NCBI GenBank assembly: GCA_034190875.2 | Contig: CM067346.1 | Coordinates: 11,716,356-11,780,355 of the forward strand | Origin: Urechis unicinctus | Lineage: Eukaryota; Annelida; Polychaeta; Xenopneusta; Urechidae | DNA: 64,000 nt | Direction: 5' to 3' | Notes under the pieces: generated by a model | Told to the model about the DNA's origin: nothing | The model's database searches: none | What the model saw: the letters and a program-made list of their open reading frames with translations, nothing else | In this document: positions 22,130-33,070 of the stretch, piece after piece | Position numbering within the stretch: the first letter of the stretch is position 1 | Layout of the letters: each line of letters starts with the position of its first letter | Translations under genes and position numbers: made by a program

Positions 22130-23258
22130 ATAGCTCAAGATTTTGAATTACATGGTAGGAAACACTTTGTTCTGTTCTTCTTTGCATACATGGCCCATTT
22201 AACCAATATGCAGCCAAATTAAGAAGGCAATACTCATTAATAAATAATACTTTATTACAAAGAAATCAACAAGGAAAAAAACTTCTAATCTTCTGCTTGC
22301 AGGAAACTGAAAAATGGAACAGAGATCAATTTTGTCATATCTCACTTTCAAATGAGTGATGTCAAATCTTAATATATTGTATGTAAGTGAACATGGTCAT
22401 AATAACCTGTTGATGTCGGTTGTGTCTGCATTTTCCTGCAGAATGTTCTTAATTTGATCTAATGTATTAGAATTTTTTGGAAGAAGAAGTGTTTGCTTTT
22501 TCCTTTCCTCACAAATGTTTGAAAAAAACATATAAGAATCCATTTTCTGAAAAGCACCCAAGTAACATGTCCACATTTCCCTCACAATTGATGTCACAAT
22601 GGAGCGCTACTGTTGATATGATATGAAGATCAACCATGTTGACACATTTCACTTAGCACTTTGTGATGTTTTGGTGGGTTTTGTTCCTGGAAACAAAAAG
22701 ACTGAATAAATGAGACTATAGCAGCCATAGCTGTAACAACAAGGTAATTATAGAATGGTCAATGCCACTTCTTGTGATATTGTGTCAACAAAATATATCT
22801 AAGTGTAAATTTACCCCTGTTGCATTATTAAACAACATTACAAATCATACTTTCTATGTTTGCCTTTCTTGAAATGGCCTTTGGACTTCTGAGACTGGAG
22901 GAGGGATTGATAAGATTCACTGAATGAACTTTCAGAGTAAAGCAAAAGTGAACTGACCTTATATATTGTAGTTTCAATTACACATTGGGTTAATATTGAG
23001 CATGAGGTTTTTTTATCAGTTTTTTATCCATAACTCAAGAGTCAAAGGTCATACAGCACTCATTCGTAGTGTGCAAAGACATGTTGACATAAGACAGGTT
23101 CATTATGATGTTGGGCTGCTAGATTGCTTTGTTAAAAAATGTGTCATCAAAGTTTACAAATGGACTGACAGATGGATGGATACAGGAGCGATACTATATG
23201 ATCAGCTTTGCTGAACAAAATATGATGATTTGTTTCATGCTCATGACAATGTACTCAC
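22130..23258. other. No supported gene
   Basis: A minus-strand open stretch at 22397-22597 (ends 'LQENADTTDINRLL') might be a terminal exon or relic, but it has no recognised domain. Otherwise it is intron-like AT-rich DNA. Confidence 0.4.
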
Positions 23259-23297
23259 TTGGTTCTGCATTGCTGGACTCGAGGCCTCCATCAATCC
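23259..23297 (-). CDS. Putative 39-nt exon
   Basis: It runs from acceptor ATTTCTAG to donor CCAA|GTGAGT, phase 1 to 1, and encodes 'IDGGLESSNAEP'. It fits in phase after the exon at 23385-23499. Confidence 0.45.
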
Positions 23298-23384
23298 CTA
23301 GAAATAATATGGAAACAATGATTACAGTAATTATAGGTATTCAGTTTTATTTCACATTAAAAGTGAAAACTTAATAATATTTAC

Positions 23385-23499
23385 CGTCAACGGTAGTGGT
23401 ACCGATCACTTGAAGCAATCGTATTTCAAGCGGCTGAAGAGAATCCTCTGATGGGCCCCTGCCTCCTGTTTTTCACCTCTCGTTGGCTATCATCGCTGC
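23385..23499 (-). CDS. Putative exon with one-base frameshift
   Basis: It is 115 nt, from acceptor GTACCACAG to donor GACG|GTAAAT. Entering in the phase left by 24017-24122 it reads 'SDDSQREVKNRRQG'. One base later, in the GGGGCCC run, the frame changes to 'PSEDSLQPLEIRLLQVIG', which exits in the phase required by 23259-23297. Both junctions fit only if the run has one base too many. A sequencing or assembly error is as likely as a mutation. Confidence 0.45.
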
Positions 23500-24016
23500 C
23501 TGTGGTACAAATTTATGCAGTTACTCAAGACATGTCTAGTCACAACTACTTACTTCAAAAAGATAACATCTTAATCAACAACTTTGATACCAATGACATT
23601 ATATATGTTAGTTAGCACACTTTTATGTTTTTACTGTAGATGCAAAGCATTCTTTCTTCCTTTTGCAGTCTGCCGCTGTTCGATACCTTATTCACTGCAA
23701 GTAAAATTTCCCCCCATGCTCTCTTCTTTATTTTGCCTGATGGTACACACCTTTTATTCTGCAATCCTGTTCACACATTCATTAACAGTGTAAATTATAA
23801 AGCATCTGATAAAAAACCAATTATTTGGGTTTATATAGTCTAGGTTTACTTTATGCATATCCATAAACAAATTGTGGTCAACGTTTTACCATTAAACAAT
23901 GATGAGGCATATTCAATGCCAATTAAGAGGATTGCTTCATCAGATTTCACCAATGGGTTTGATACAATACTAGGCATATTGCCAGCAGTTCAACATAGAA
24001 TGTATGTAATACCTAC

Positions 24017-24122
24017 CAGCACTGGAATTGAATGGTCCATACAAGGCATCTTGGTGTTTTTCGATGCTGTGTATCAATGTTTCAACCTCAATAAGAGTCC
24101 AATTAAGACCCTTACGTTGTTT
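24017..24122 (-). CDS. Myb/SANT-like DNA-binding exon
   Basis: It is 106 nt, from acceptor TTTTACAG to donor GCTG|GTAGGT. It encodes 'KQRKGLNWTLIEVETLIHSI', then 'EKHQDALYGPFNSSAG'. This is the first part of a Myb/SANT-like domain of the Myb_DNA-bind_5/NAIF1 type: basic start, Trp-Thr-x-x-Glu-Val, and a final 'LFGKFS'-like motif. Such domains bind DNA and occur in host regulators and in accessory proteins of Harbinger transposons. Both readings are possible here, since a Harbinger relic lies at 21.3-22.1 kb. Its splice phase leads into 23385-23499 on the same strand. Confidence 0.6.
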
Positions 24123-24299
24123 CTGTAAAACACCAATATGTGAATAACAAGTTTCCAAGAAATTTGAAAAATCGCATGGGTGTTAAAATGAATGTGAATT
24201 CCTTCCTAAGCTAATATTTATCGCATACATATGTTGAGTGCCAAATTCATAACAAACCTACCCTTCATCATAACGTACCCTCTCAGTCATCAGTTGATG

Positions 24300-24735
24300 G
24301 AGTAACCCCCAACAGCTTATATTAATTATACGCCCCAGTTTCCCAGATCCACAAGTGACCTACATGTCACCTGCCACTTCCCCCCTCTCCTCATACATAC
24401 CCCATATTCAAGAGCCACATGACCTTCCTGCCTAGGCAACGCCCGATAGCCCCAACCCTCACAGACCTGGCTACCACATGTCCCATGAGAATTGGGATGG
24501 CGTGCCTTAGTCGTTGAGGGAAGCAGTTTATATTTCAAAATCAGTTCTCTCCTGGCCTCCGAGCTCAACACTTCTCTCTCTTAAGTTTAGGCTAAGTTAC
24601 ATCTGAAATTCGAAAGTTGAAAACAGTTAAATAAAGTTCAAGTTGTTATTAACCCTACATCTGGAGTTCGATTCTTTTACTTACTACAAGTGCGTAGCGT
24701 GAGCATCTCTACACCACGGATTACGTTACGACACA
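24300..24735 (+). other. Possible LTR-like block
   Basis: A block of higher GC than its surroundings carries AATAAA at about 24630. It ends in 'CACCACGGATTACGTTACG' followed by ACA, resembling the 3' half of a Gypsy-type LTR. The matching TG start, a second LTR and a target duplication were not found, so this is speculative. Confidence 0.22.
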
Positions 24736-25257
24736 TACAAGCATGCACACTGCCAACCTAATAAGTAATACATCGAAACTGTTTGAAAGGGGACCAAAAT
24801 AACAGCTGAATGAGTGTGTTTGTTTATTTCCTACTTAATAATAATAGACTATAAAATTAGATAAACGTCGATTATTTTCTATTCAAATACAAAACACGAA
24901 TCTTAAATTCAACTCACACATATATGATATAAATATATGTGCTACAATAACTGAATGAAATATGACTTTATCATTCTAAGCGAAGCAGAGAAATGACAGC
25001 TGTCAAGCTGACATGCAAGATGCCACGAAATGTACTAAGATTATAAGATCTTACGCGATCACAGAACAATTGTCTGCGACAAGGGGCGTGTATAGTCACG
25101 CTGATATAACACTCACAATGTATACAGGGTTTATTAAAGAATTAGTCACCTGTTCTCTGCTGGTGGGACACATTGTCTACTTCAGATACCGAAATATAGC
25201 AGTTAAGTTCAGTGTTCAATTATAAAGTATAGCTGACATATCCAGCAATATTAAATA

Positions 25258-25577
25258 TTGCCAGAAAGTTTAGTAAACATCCTTGGTTGCCTGTTTCAGT
25301 GTCTGACATATGAAATGAAATGGGTAATAGGAGCACATTGTTTCAGTGTCTGACGAAGAGAAAAATAAATGTTTGCAAATCTGAAAATATATACAGCTTT
25401 TATTTTTGTTAATACTACCTATTGATAATCAATAGTATGATATATGTACTGCGTATATTTATATTCAGATACAGATATTCAACTTATTTCTTTACCAGAA
25501 AACAATTAATTAGATTCATCCTGCTTCTCAGACACAGAAACAGGCAACCAAGGCTTGATTACTGAACGTTCTGGCAA
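25258..25577. mobile_element. MITE with about 50-bp terminal inverted repeats
   Basis: The left end (TTGCCAGAA...GTTTAGTAA...CCTTGGTTGCCTGTTTC) is repeated inverted at the right end (GAAACAGGCAACCAAGG...CTGGCAA) with few mismatches over about 50 bases. The total is 320 bp with no coding capacity. The word 'GTTTCAGTGTCTGAC' is repeated inside near 25350. No target duplication was clear, so the superfamily is undetermined. Confidence 0.75.
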
Positions 25578-26863
25578 CTGTAAGCCATAACTACAAACAT
25601 ATATGCGCTCACAGTTCAACAATAATAAGATTATACAATAAGTTGAAATATCTTATTAAAAATAACCTTGCAATACATTACTATTAACCAAAATATTAAC
25701 TCACAGTCAAAACATGTAGGCACCACTAACTCGATCTCAGAAATAGAATCTGAAACCCGCAAATATATTTCTTATTTAGGCCTCATATATTGCCTTTTAA
25801 ATCTACAAATTTGCATATTTAATGATTGTGGGAATATTTATCAGTATATTCATAGGAAGAATTAATGTTTACCATATAATTTCTATCAGTCAGGGTCCTT
25901 TCAAATTGAGCCAAAATGGTATTAATACAAAACAAATAATACAGAATCCAATTCATTTGTAGTTACATCTAATATTGTGAGTATGAGGGGAACTTTCACA
26001 AAAACCATCACATTAAACCTTTACCATTAAATGACAGGTCAATGTTCTTGAGCCTACAATTAAATCGATTTGATATCATGAACATTTTCGAACATAACAG
26101 CTTCCGCAAGAAAATGACTTTGTCTCAATGCCCTTGTCACGGCCCTGCCGTTGCCTACCATCTGAATTTTCTTGAAGAGTATTTTTAGTTGAGAAAGAGA
26201 CACGTAAGAGCTGTATGTACAGGTAGCTACTGACACTAATCTTCCATTTCATGTTCACCACTGGGAAGAGCTAACATGACGGGCAGACCACCCAATGCCC
26301 CCGATTATCTTGACCGCACACAGTAAAGACTAACGCATCACATAGAAAAGCTGGCCTATTTGCTTCCTCTCATTCAGGCTGATACCATGTTGAAGTGTAT
26401 TGGTTTTGTCTTATAAGGACAGTCTCACTCCCATGAAAAACTAAACTAAACAGTATTAAAATTGCTCGTTAATGGTGGCATGACATGACTCTAATTGATT
26501 GTCCAGAGTGTTCAGATGCGCGAGAGCTATCACATGGCCAACCATGGGTCGCACAGCTTAAACTAAATGCAAAGGAATACAGAAACTTGAAAAGAATGCG
26601 AAACTAACAAGATAACTTCAAACAATTTATGAGAAAAATATCAAAATCTTCATAAGCTATATTTTACCGTTCACAGCATCATTTGACAAAAGAGGAGTTA
26701 AATTTTTACATAATATGAATACAAATTCTATAATAATACCCAATGTACAAACTGCGGCAATTGTTTAGCAATTAATTCAAGATTATGTATTTCATTGACA
26801 TATAATATATGGTCATTCTATCAATAGTTTAATGCACATTTTGCTTCATGATCCAACCTACCA
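25578..26863. other. Gene-free stretch
   Basis: Only short ORFs without features. No repeat recognised. Confidence 0.45.
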
Positions 26864-27401
26864 CCCCCCCTGTGGGTCCGGGGGTAGAATAGACCCACTG
26901 TATCCTCCTGCATGTCGTAAGAGGCGACTAATAGGGGGCAACCTGTTGGCCGTGGGTTGCGACTCGTGTCGGTGGAAGATGGGATCCTGGTGGTTGAGTG
27001 GAGCGGTCCTTGCGAGGGCTATATCTGCAACACACCACTTTGGCCCGGATTTCACCTAGACGAGAGGCTGGAATGGCCTGGTCCAGTCAATCGGCTTGTG
27101 GTGACATGCCATGGGATATTTGTTTTCATTATTTATTACTTTTCATTCCACTTCCATGTTGTCATCCGTTTTCATTTACATAGTTTTTCCCTTCTCTTTG
27201 TCTTTTATCCTTGGCGGCTGCTTAACAGGTCAATCAAGTTGATGTGTGAACAGCTCTTTGAGCTGTTTGCTATTAATTTGAGTATTACACTGGTGTATCC
27301 CTGGCGTCATGTGTGCTGGTTGAGCCGCACGCCGCTGACGCCCCCATGTTGGGCTCCATGGTGGGTGGGGAGCACCAGTGATGAAATTTTATCATAAAAT
27401 C

Positions 27402-28635
27402 ATGGCTCAAAAACAAACTCAAGAAAGATTATCTTCCAAACGGTATCGACCTAATGACTCGGACACAGACTCTGATAGTGAAAATTTGACATCATGGCCA
27501 AGGTTTTTGGTGATTGCAAACGCTGAGGAAGATAAACCACTTACCTCACTAAGTCCATTCGCAATTGGTAAAGGAATTGAGGGGTTGGCTGGAGTCCCCA
27601 AAAACATCAGGAGACTCCAGTCTGGCCACTTACTTGTTGAAGTGGACCGGGCCAGCCATGCAGGATGCCTATTGAAGTCGACCCTACTAGCGGGGGTCCC
27701 AATAGGTGTCACCCCTCACAGAACCCTCAACACCAAGAAGGGCGTCATCCGCTGTCATGAATTAAAACAATGTTCCGGTGCAGAAATAATAGAAGGACTT
27801 AAATCACAAAAAGTAACTGAAGCTCGGAAAATTTTTGTTACTCGCAATGGGGAGAAACAGCCCACAGCAACGGTTATCTTGACCTTTGACCGCACTGAGT
27901 TGCCCAAAGCTGTCAAAGTCGGATACCTGAATGTTGCTGTGGAGCCCTACATTCCAAACCCATTGCGATGTTTTAAATGCCAACGTTTCGGCCCCATAGC
28001 AACAGTAATTGCAAACGAGCGGCAACATGCGCCAAGTGCAGCCAGGAGGGCCACAAAGAAGATGAATGTGAACAGTCTTTCAAATGCATTAACTGCTCAG
28101 GGGACCACCCAGCATTCTCTAGGCTGTGTCCTACATGGATCAAGGAAAAAGAAATACAAAAGATCCGACACACCAGAGATATCTCGTTCCCTGAGGCACG
28201 CAGATTAGTGGAGGCGCAGCAGGGCACCAAACCCTCTTATGCTAGCGCTGTCAAAAGGGCCACAGTGTCAGTCGACACCCAGACCGACTACACGTGGCCC
28301 AATGGCAGCGCCCTGCCAAGGAGGGTGGCCACTGATGCGCCAAAACCTGTCACCAATGCCACTGCTAAAGACATCTCTATTCAATGTAGCCCTCCTGAGC
28401 TTCAGAATTTAAATAAAACAAAGTCAACTCCCAATAATAAAGTAAAAGCAATGAAAAAATCAAATCAACTAGGCCTCCGAAGGGAGCTGACGATCCTGTC
28501 AGGGTTTTTAATAAGTTTGGTAGTTTGGAGGACATGGACGTAGACTCCATGAGGCCGTCCTCCAAACCAAGATCTGTGCCATCAAGTCCAAGGCGGACTG
28601 GCAGACCACCACATAAACCCCCTGATGGCACATAA
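27402..28635 (+). pseudogene. LINE ORF1 (gag-like, CCHC knuckles), two frameshifts
   Basis: Starts at ATG 27402 ('MAQKQTQERLSSKRYRPN') and reads to about 27985. There two extra C bases in the first zinc knuckle shift the frame (copy A has none). A base is missing near 28438-28442 relative to copy A, shifting it again. Between these points the second and third knuckles read correctly. Since copy A is correct at both positions and wrong at others, neither copy has an intact ORF1. The stop overlaps the ORF2 start by 11 bases. Confidence 0.85.
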
Positions 28636-31600
28636 AATCATCCAATGGAATTGTCGAGGATTTCGGTCCAACTATGATGAATTAAAATCTCTTCTATGTG
28701 ACCATCAACCTATTGCTGTTTGCCTTCAGGAAACTTTCCTGAAGGAGACTGATCAAATGTCAATGAGAGGGTATACCAGGTATGATAAAACATCCTTATC
28801 ACTAAGAGACGGAAGAGCTGTGGGAGGGGCATCTGTGCTTGTTAAACACGGTGTCCCCCATGAACCCATTCCTCTTGACACTCCTCTTCAGGCTATAGCC
28901 ATAAGTATTACCCTCCACAAAACCATCACTTTGTGCTCTCTGTACCTACCACCCAGCTACAAGATTCTACAGAGAGACATTGATCATTTGATCAGTCAAC
29001 TTCCATCCCCACTTTTGCTGCTTGGCGATTTCAATGCCCACAGCGATTTATGGGGATGTGAGGACACCAACGACAGTGGTCAAATAATAGAGAATTTCAT
29101 CATACAAAATGACCTTGCTATATTAAATAATAAATCTAATACTTATCTCCATCCAGGAACCGGATCTTTCTCTGCCATAGACCTAAGCCTCTGCTCTCCA
29201 TCCCTTTTGATGGAATTTGATTGGGAAGTTGGTCAGGACCAGTGTGGAAGTGACCACTTCCCAATATTTTTAAACATCGATAGGCCTATGCCCGCTGAGC
29301 GGGTTCCCAAATGGAAACTCCATAAGGCCAACTGGCCGAATTTTACTTCTATGTGCAGAGACATTATTAACAAAGAAACTTTAGAAAATATTGATGAAGA
29401 TCCGGTATCCTTTTTTACACAATCAATAATTAATATAGCCACACAAAATGTACCGAAATCCTCGACAGATTCTAAACGGATATATAAACCATGGTTTTCT
29501 GATGCATGCCGTGACGCTGTCAAAGAGCGCAAACGGGCTCTGTACAGGTTCAAAATGCGGCCCACCGAGGCCAACAAAAACCTGTACAAAGTAGCCCGAG
29601 CCAAAGCTCGACGCGTCATCAAAAACAGCAAGCGTGAGTCTTGGCACAATTTTGTTTCCAAATTAAACAGCAAGACTTCCACGAAAAAGGCATGGGACAT
29701 GGTTCGTAGGATTAGGGGAAAGCAAAATGACAACACTCTCTCACATCTGGTTAAACCAGATGGTTCCAAAGCTTCCAATTTGAAGGACATCGCCAATACT
29801 CTAGGCGATGCCTTCCAAAAGAATTCCTCTGCCAATAATTATAGTACCAAATTTCAAAAATTTAAACACCATCGGGAACGAAACATTCCTAATTTTAATT
29901 CAAATAACCATGAAAATTACAACTCTCTTTTTACACTAAAGGAGTTGGAGGATTCGATACATAAATCGAATGACACAGCTAGTGGACCCGATGATGTACA
30001 CTATCAATTTTTAAAACACCTTCCAGAGGAATCACTTCAAGTACTTTTAGACATTTTTAATGGAATCTGGGAATCTGGAACATTCCCAGATGGTTGGAGA
30101 GAGGCTATAGTTATCCCGATACCCAAGCCAGGGAAGGATAACACCATTCCTACGAACTATCGTCCCATTGCCTTAACGAGCTGCATCTGTAAAACGATGG
30201 AGAAAATGATAAACAGCCGTCTGGTATGGTTTCTTGAAAGAAACCAACTAATTTCCAGGTACCAGAGCGGTTTCCGTCACACACGTAGCACGACGGATCA
30301 CCTGGTCCGTCTTGAAAGTTTTATACGTGACGGTTTTGTGAGGGGGGAACATGTGGTGTCGGTCTTTTTCGATATGGAGAAGGCCTATGACACCACATGG
30401 AAACATGGAATCCTGTCGGATTTGAGCAATATGGGCCTTAAAGGCCGCATGCCTGTTTTTATCAAAAATTTTCTTGAGAACCGAATTTTTAAAGTCCGTG
30501 CTGGCACCACCCTTTCTGATACTTGTGATCAGGAGATGGGGGTCCCACAGGGAAGTATTTTATCCGTTACACTTTTTAATATAAAAATTAATAGTATAGT
30601 TAATGTCATCAAGCCAGGTGTGGATTGTTCACTCTACGTGGATGATTTTTTGATTTATTTTAAATCAAAAAATATGAGCACAATTGAGAGGCAGCTTCAA
30701 CTTAGCCTCAATAACATCCAAAAATGGGCGGATGAAAACGGATTTAAATTCTCAAAATCAAAAACTGTGTGTATGCATTTTTGCAACAAAAGAAACATCC
30801 ATCCAGACCCAGTTCTCACCCTTGATGGCAACGTTATTCCTGTGGTGGAAGAAACCAAGTTTCTTGGAATAATTTTTGACAGGAAGCTCAATTTTAAAGC
30901 TCACATTTCTTACCTCCGTAAGAAATGTTTTAAAGCAATCAATCTTTTAAAGATGTTGTCCAATACTGATTGGGGAGCGGACCGGAAAGTCCTTTTACGG
31001 CTTTACCGGTCACTAGTGCGCTCCAAGTTGGACTATGGCTCTTTTATATATGGTGCTGCCCGTCGCTCATATCTAAGAAAATTGGATACTGTCCAAAACC
31101 AAGCTCTGAGGCTTTGCCTCGGGGCTTTCAGAACCTCTCCCATTCCCAGTCTACATGTGGAAGCCAACGAGGCACCACTTGGGGTTCGGAGGGAGCAGCT
31201 TGCCATTCAGTATGCCTTACGCATAAGGTCCAACCCCAAGAATCCAGCATTTGATGCTGTTTTTAATCCTGGAAATATCCATTTTTATGAGAGTAGGCCG
31301 AATGCTATCCCTTCGTTCGGTCTGCGTATCAGAGAATCGCTGGATGGGTCATGCTCTAACTTGAATGCCGTGGCGGTTGAGACTGTGCCAGGGTCTCCCC
31401 CATGGCAATTGAAAACCCCAATAGTGGATAAATCGCTGACAACTTACACGAAGGGATCTAACGAGCCTGATTTTTTACTTCACCAATTTAGAGAGATAAA
31501 GGATAAATATTCGGACCGTTCTGCCCTTTACACAGACGGTTCGAAAGAATACAATAAAATTGGAGCTGCAGCCATTATGGGGAAATGTGTTTTTAACATG

Positions 31601-32320
31601 AGCCTACCACCTCCACTGTCAATTTTCCACGCTGAGCTTAAAGCTCTTTCCATTGCACTTGGACTTATTGCCCAATCCAGTAAAAAGCGTTTTGTTGTAT
31701 TTTCCGACTCACTGTCTGCCCTGGAGGCAATCACAGGGAGTAATTTACGTAATGGTTTTATTTTAAATGTTGTGCTTTTATATTCTCAATTGACAGATCG
31801 TGGCAAGGATATTTTGTTTGTATGGGTACCAAGCCATGTTGGTATCCCTGGTAATGAAAGGGCAGACAGAGCTGCCAAGGAAGCCCTCAACATGAATGTG
31901 ACTGAGGTTAAAGTCCCCTTTACAGACTTTAAACCTCAAGTCGTCCAATTTTTTAAACAGAAATGGCAGGACCAGTGGGATGAATCCATCCCAAACAAAC
32001 TTCACGAAATTCAGCCCTTACTTGGGGAGTGGCCACAGAGCTGCAGAGAGAGCAGAAGAGAGGAGGTTATTCTTGCTCGCGCTCGTATAGGACACACCTA
32101 TACAACTCATGCCTTTCTATTAAGGGATGAGCCCATCCCTGAATGCATTCCTTGTCAATGTACCTACACCGTCAAGCACATTCTCATCGAATGTGCTGAT
32201 TTGATTTTGATCCGAAATCGCTTCTTCCGGGTTCAAACCCTTTCAGAATTGTTTGAAAGGGTGAATCCATCCAAGATACTTGGATTCATAAGAGAAATTG
32301 GACTTTTCTATATATTTTAG
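28625..32320 (+). CDS. LINE ORF2 protein: endonuclease, reverse transcriptase, RNase H
   Basis: It is 1231 codons, uninterrupted. Residues 1-220 are an AP-like endonuclease that nicks the target (Glu36 in 'CLQET', 'GDFNAH' 134-139, 'SDH' 209-211). About 490-780 is the reverse transcriptase: 'IPKPGKDNTIPTNYRPIA', 'FFDMEKAYD' 581-589, 'GVPQGSI' 639-645 and catalytic 'YVDD' 671-674. About 965-1090 is RNase H with the acidic set at Asp971, Glu1004 and Asp1028, plus 'SHVGIPGNERAD' (His1071, Asp1081). A C-terminal CCHC motif lies at 1174-1190 (C-x2-C-x7-H-x4-C). All catalytic residues are present. An RNase H domain in ORF2 supports the I superclade rather than Jockey or CR1. The start lies inside the end of ORF1, which suggests coupled translation. 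Confidence 0.95.
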   Translation: MAHKIIQWNCRGFRSNYDELKSLLCDHQPIAVCLQETFLKETDQMSMRGYTRYDKTSLSLRDGRAVGGASVLVKHGVPHEPIPLDTPLQAIAISITLHKTITLCSLYLPPSYKILQRDIDHLISQLPSPLLLLGDFNAHSDLWGCEDTNDSGQIIENFIIQNDLAILNNKSNTYLHPGTGSFSAIDLSLCSPSLLMEFDWEVGQDQCGSDHFPIFLNIDRPMPAERVPKWKLHKANWPNFTSMCRDIINKETLENIDEDPVSFFTQSIINIATQNVPKSSTDSKRIYKPWFSDACRDAVKERKRALYRFKMRPTEANKNLYKVARAKARRVIKNSKRESWHNFVSKLNSKTSTKKAWDMVRRIRGKQNDNTLSHLVKPDGSKASNLKDIANTLGDAFQKNSSANNYSTKFQKFKHHRERNIPNFNSNNHENYNSLFTLKELEDSIHKSNDTASGPDDVHYQFLKHLPEESLQVLLDIFNGIWESGTFPDGWREAIVIPIPKPGKDNTIPTNYRPIALTSCICKTMEKMINSRLVWFLERNQLISRYQSGFRHTRSTTDHLVRLESFIRDGFVRGEHVVSVFFDMEKAYDTTWKHGILSDLSNMGLKGRMPVFIKNFLENRIFKVRAGTTLSDTCDQEMGVPQGSILSVTLFNIKINSIVNVIKPGVDCSLYVDDFLIYFKSKNMSTIERQLQLSLNNIQKWADENGFKFSKSKTVCMHFCNKRNIHPDPVLTLDGNVIPVVEETKFLGIIFDRKLNFKAHISYLRKKCFKAINLLKMLSNTDWGADRKVLLRLYRSLVRSKLDYGSFIYGAARRSYLRKLDTVQNQALRLCLGAFRTSPIPSLHVEANEAPLGVRREQLAIQYALRIRSNPKNPAFDAVFNPGNIHFYESRPNAIPSFGLRIRESLDGSCSNLNAVAVETVPGSPPWQLKTPIVDKSLTTYTKGSNEPDFLLHQFREIKDKYSDRSALYTDGSKEYNKIGAAAIMGKCVFNMSLPPPLSIFHAELKALSIALGLIAQSSKKRFVVFSDSLSALEAITGSNLRNGFILNVVLLYSQLTDRGKDILFVWVPSHVGIPGNERADRAAKEALNMNVTEVKVPFTDFKPQVVQFFKQKWQDQWDESIPNKLHEIQPLLGEWPQSCRESRREEVILARARIGHTYTTHAFLLRDEPIPECIPCQCTYTVKHILIECADLILIRNRFFRVQTLSELFERVNPSKILGFIREIGLFYIF

Positions 32321-32526
32321 ACCATACAATTCTCAAATTATTATATATAATTCAATTAATATAATTCAATTGATACTAATGGGTTTAATTTTTAATTTTT
32401 AATTTAATTTTTAACCCTTCACTCCTTATCCTTTCGTACTCGTATTTACCCCTCCTTAAGTAGGCACCATATAACACACTAGTGTTGGTGTGCCGTTAAA
32501 CCCTATACTTACCTTACCTTACCTTA

Positions 32527-32740
32527 CACTATGTTTATGAAATACACACCGTACAAACATTGCTTTCATCTAAATATTGTTTGTACATACTATTAAATCA
32601 TTCCAGCCACATTCAAATTGCGACCAGTTCCTTCCATACCCCCTATTTCCCCTTCAAAATAACAGAATTCGTATTAGAAGGTAGAATGAAGATAGAAAGA
32701 TAAATATTTATTGATCTATGACCGCCGACATCAATTCAGA
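32527..32740 (+). repeat. Dispersed repeat shared with 61893-61990
   Basis: 'GAAATACACACCGTACAAAC' and 'ATTGCTTTCATCTAA' at the start, and 'GATCTATGACCGCCGAC' at the end, are matched at 61893-61990. The middle about 100 bases are missing there. No coding capacity; identity unknown. Confidence 0.65.
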
Positions 32741-32945
32741 TTCAGATTCATTTATTTGCCAAGCACGCGTAAGTGCGACTGTGCAGGGAATCAATCAAAG
32801 GTACCCACCAAAACATAGTTTTAGAAATTGCTAGATGATTTGCAAATATTCGCGACTTGTTATCTTTAGTCGGATGACACAAGGCGGATAAATGCTCATA
32901 CATGGTAGTTTGTGCTGGCAGAACTAGTGAAGGCGATAAAGGCAC

Positions 32946-33070
<125 letters not shown>

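Larger units (their letters stand above)
26864..32526 (+). mobile_element. Full-length LINE copy B (Nimb/I-like), ORF2 intact
   Basis: Second complete copy of the LINE at 14674, almost identical along its whole length, with the same C-run 5' start and ACCTT-repeat tail. The 5' UTR differs by single bases. No convincing target duplication flanks it. Its right flank (from 32527) begins exactly with a repeat also found at 61893, so it lies at the edge of another repeat. Having an intact ORF2 and near identity to copy A, it is a candidate recently active element. Confidence 0.92.
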
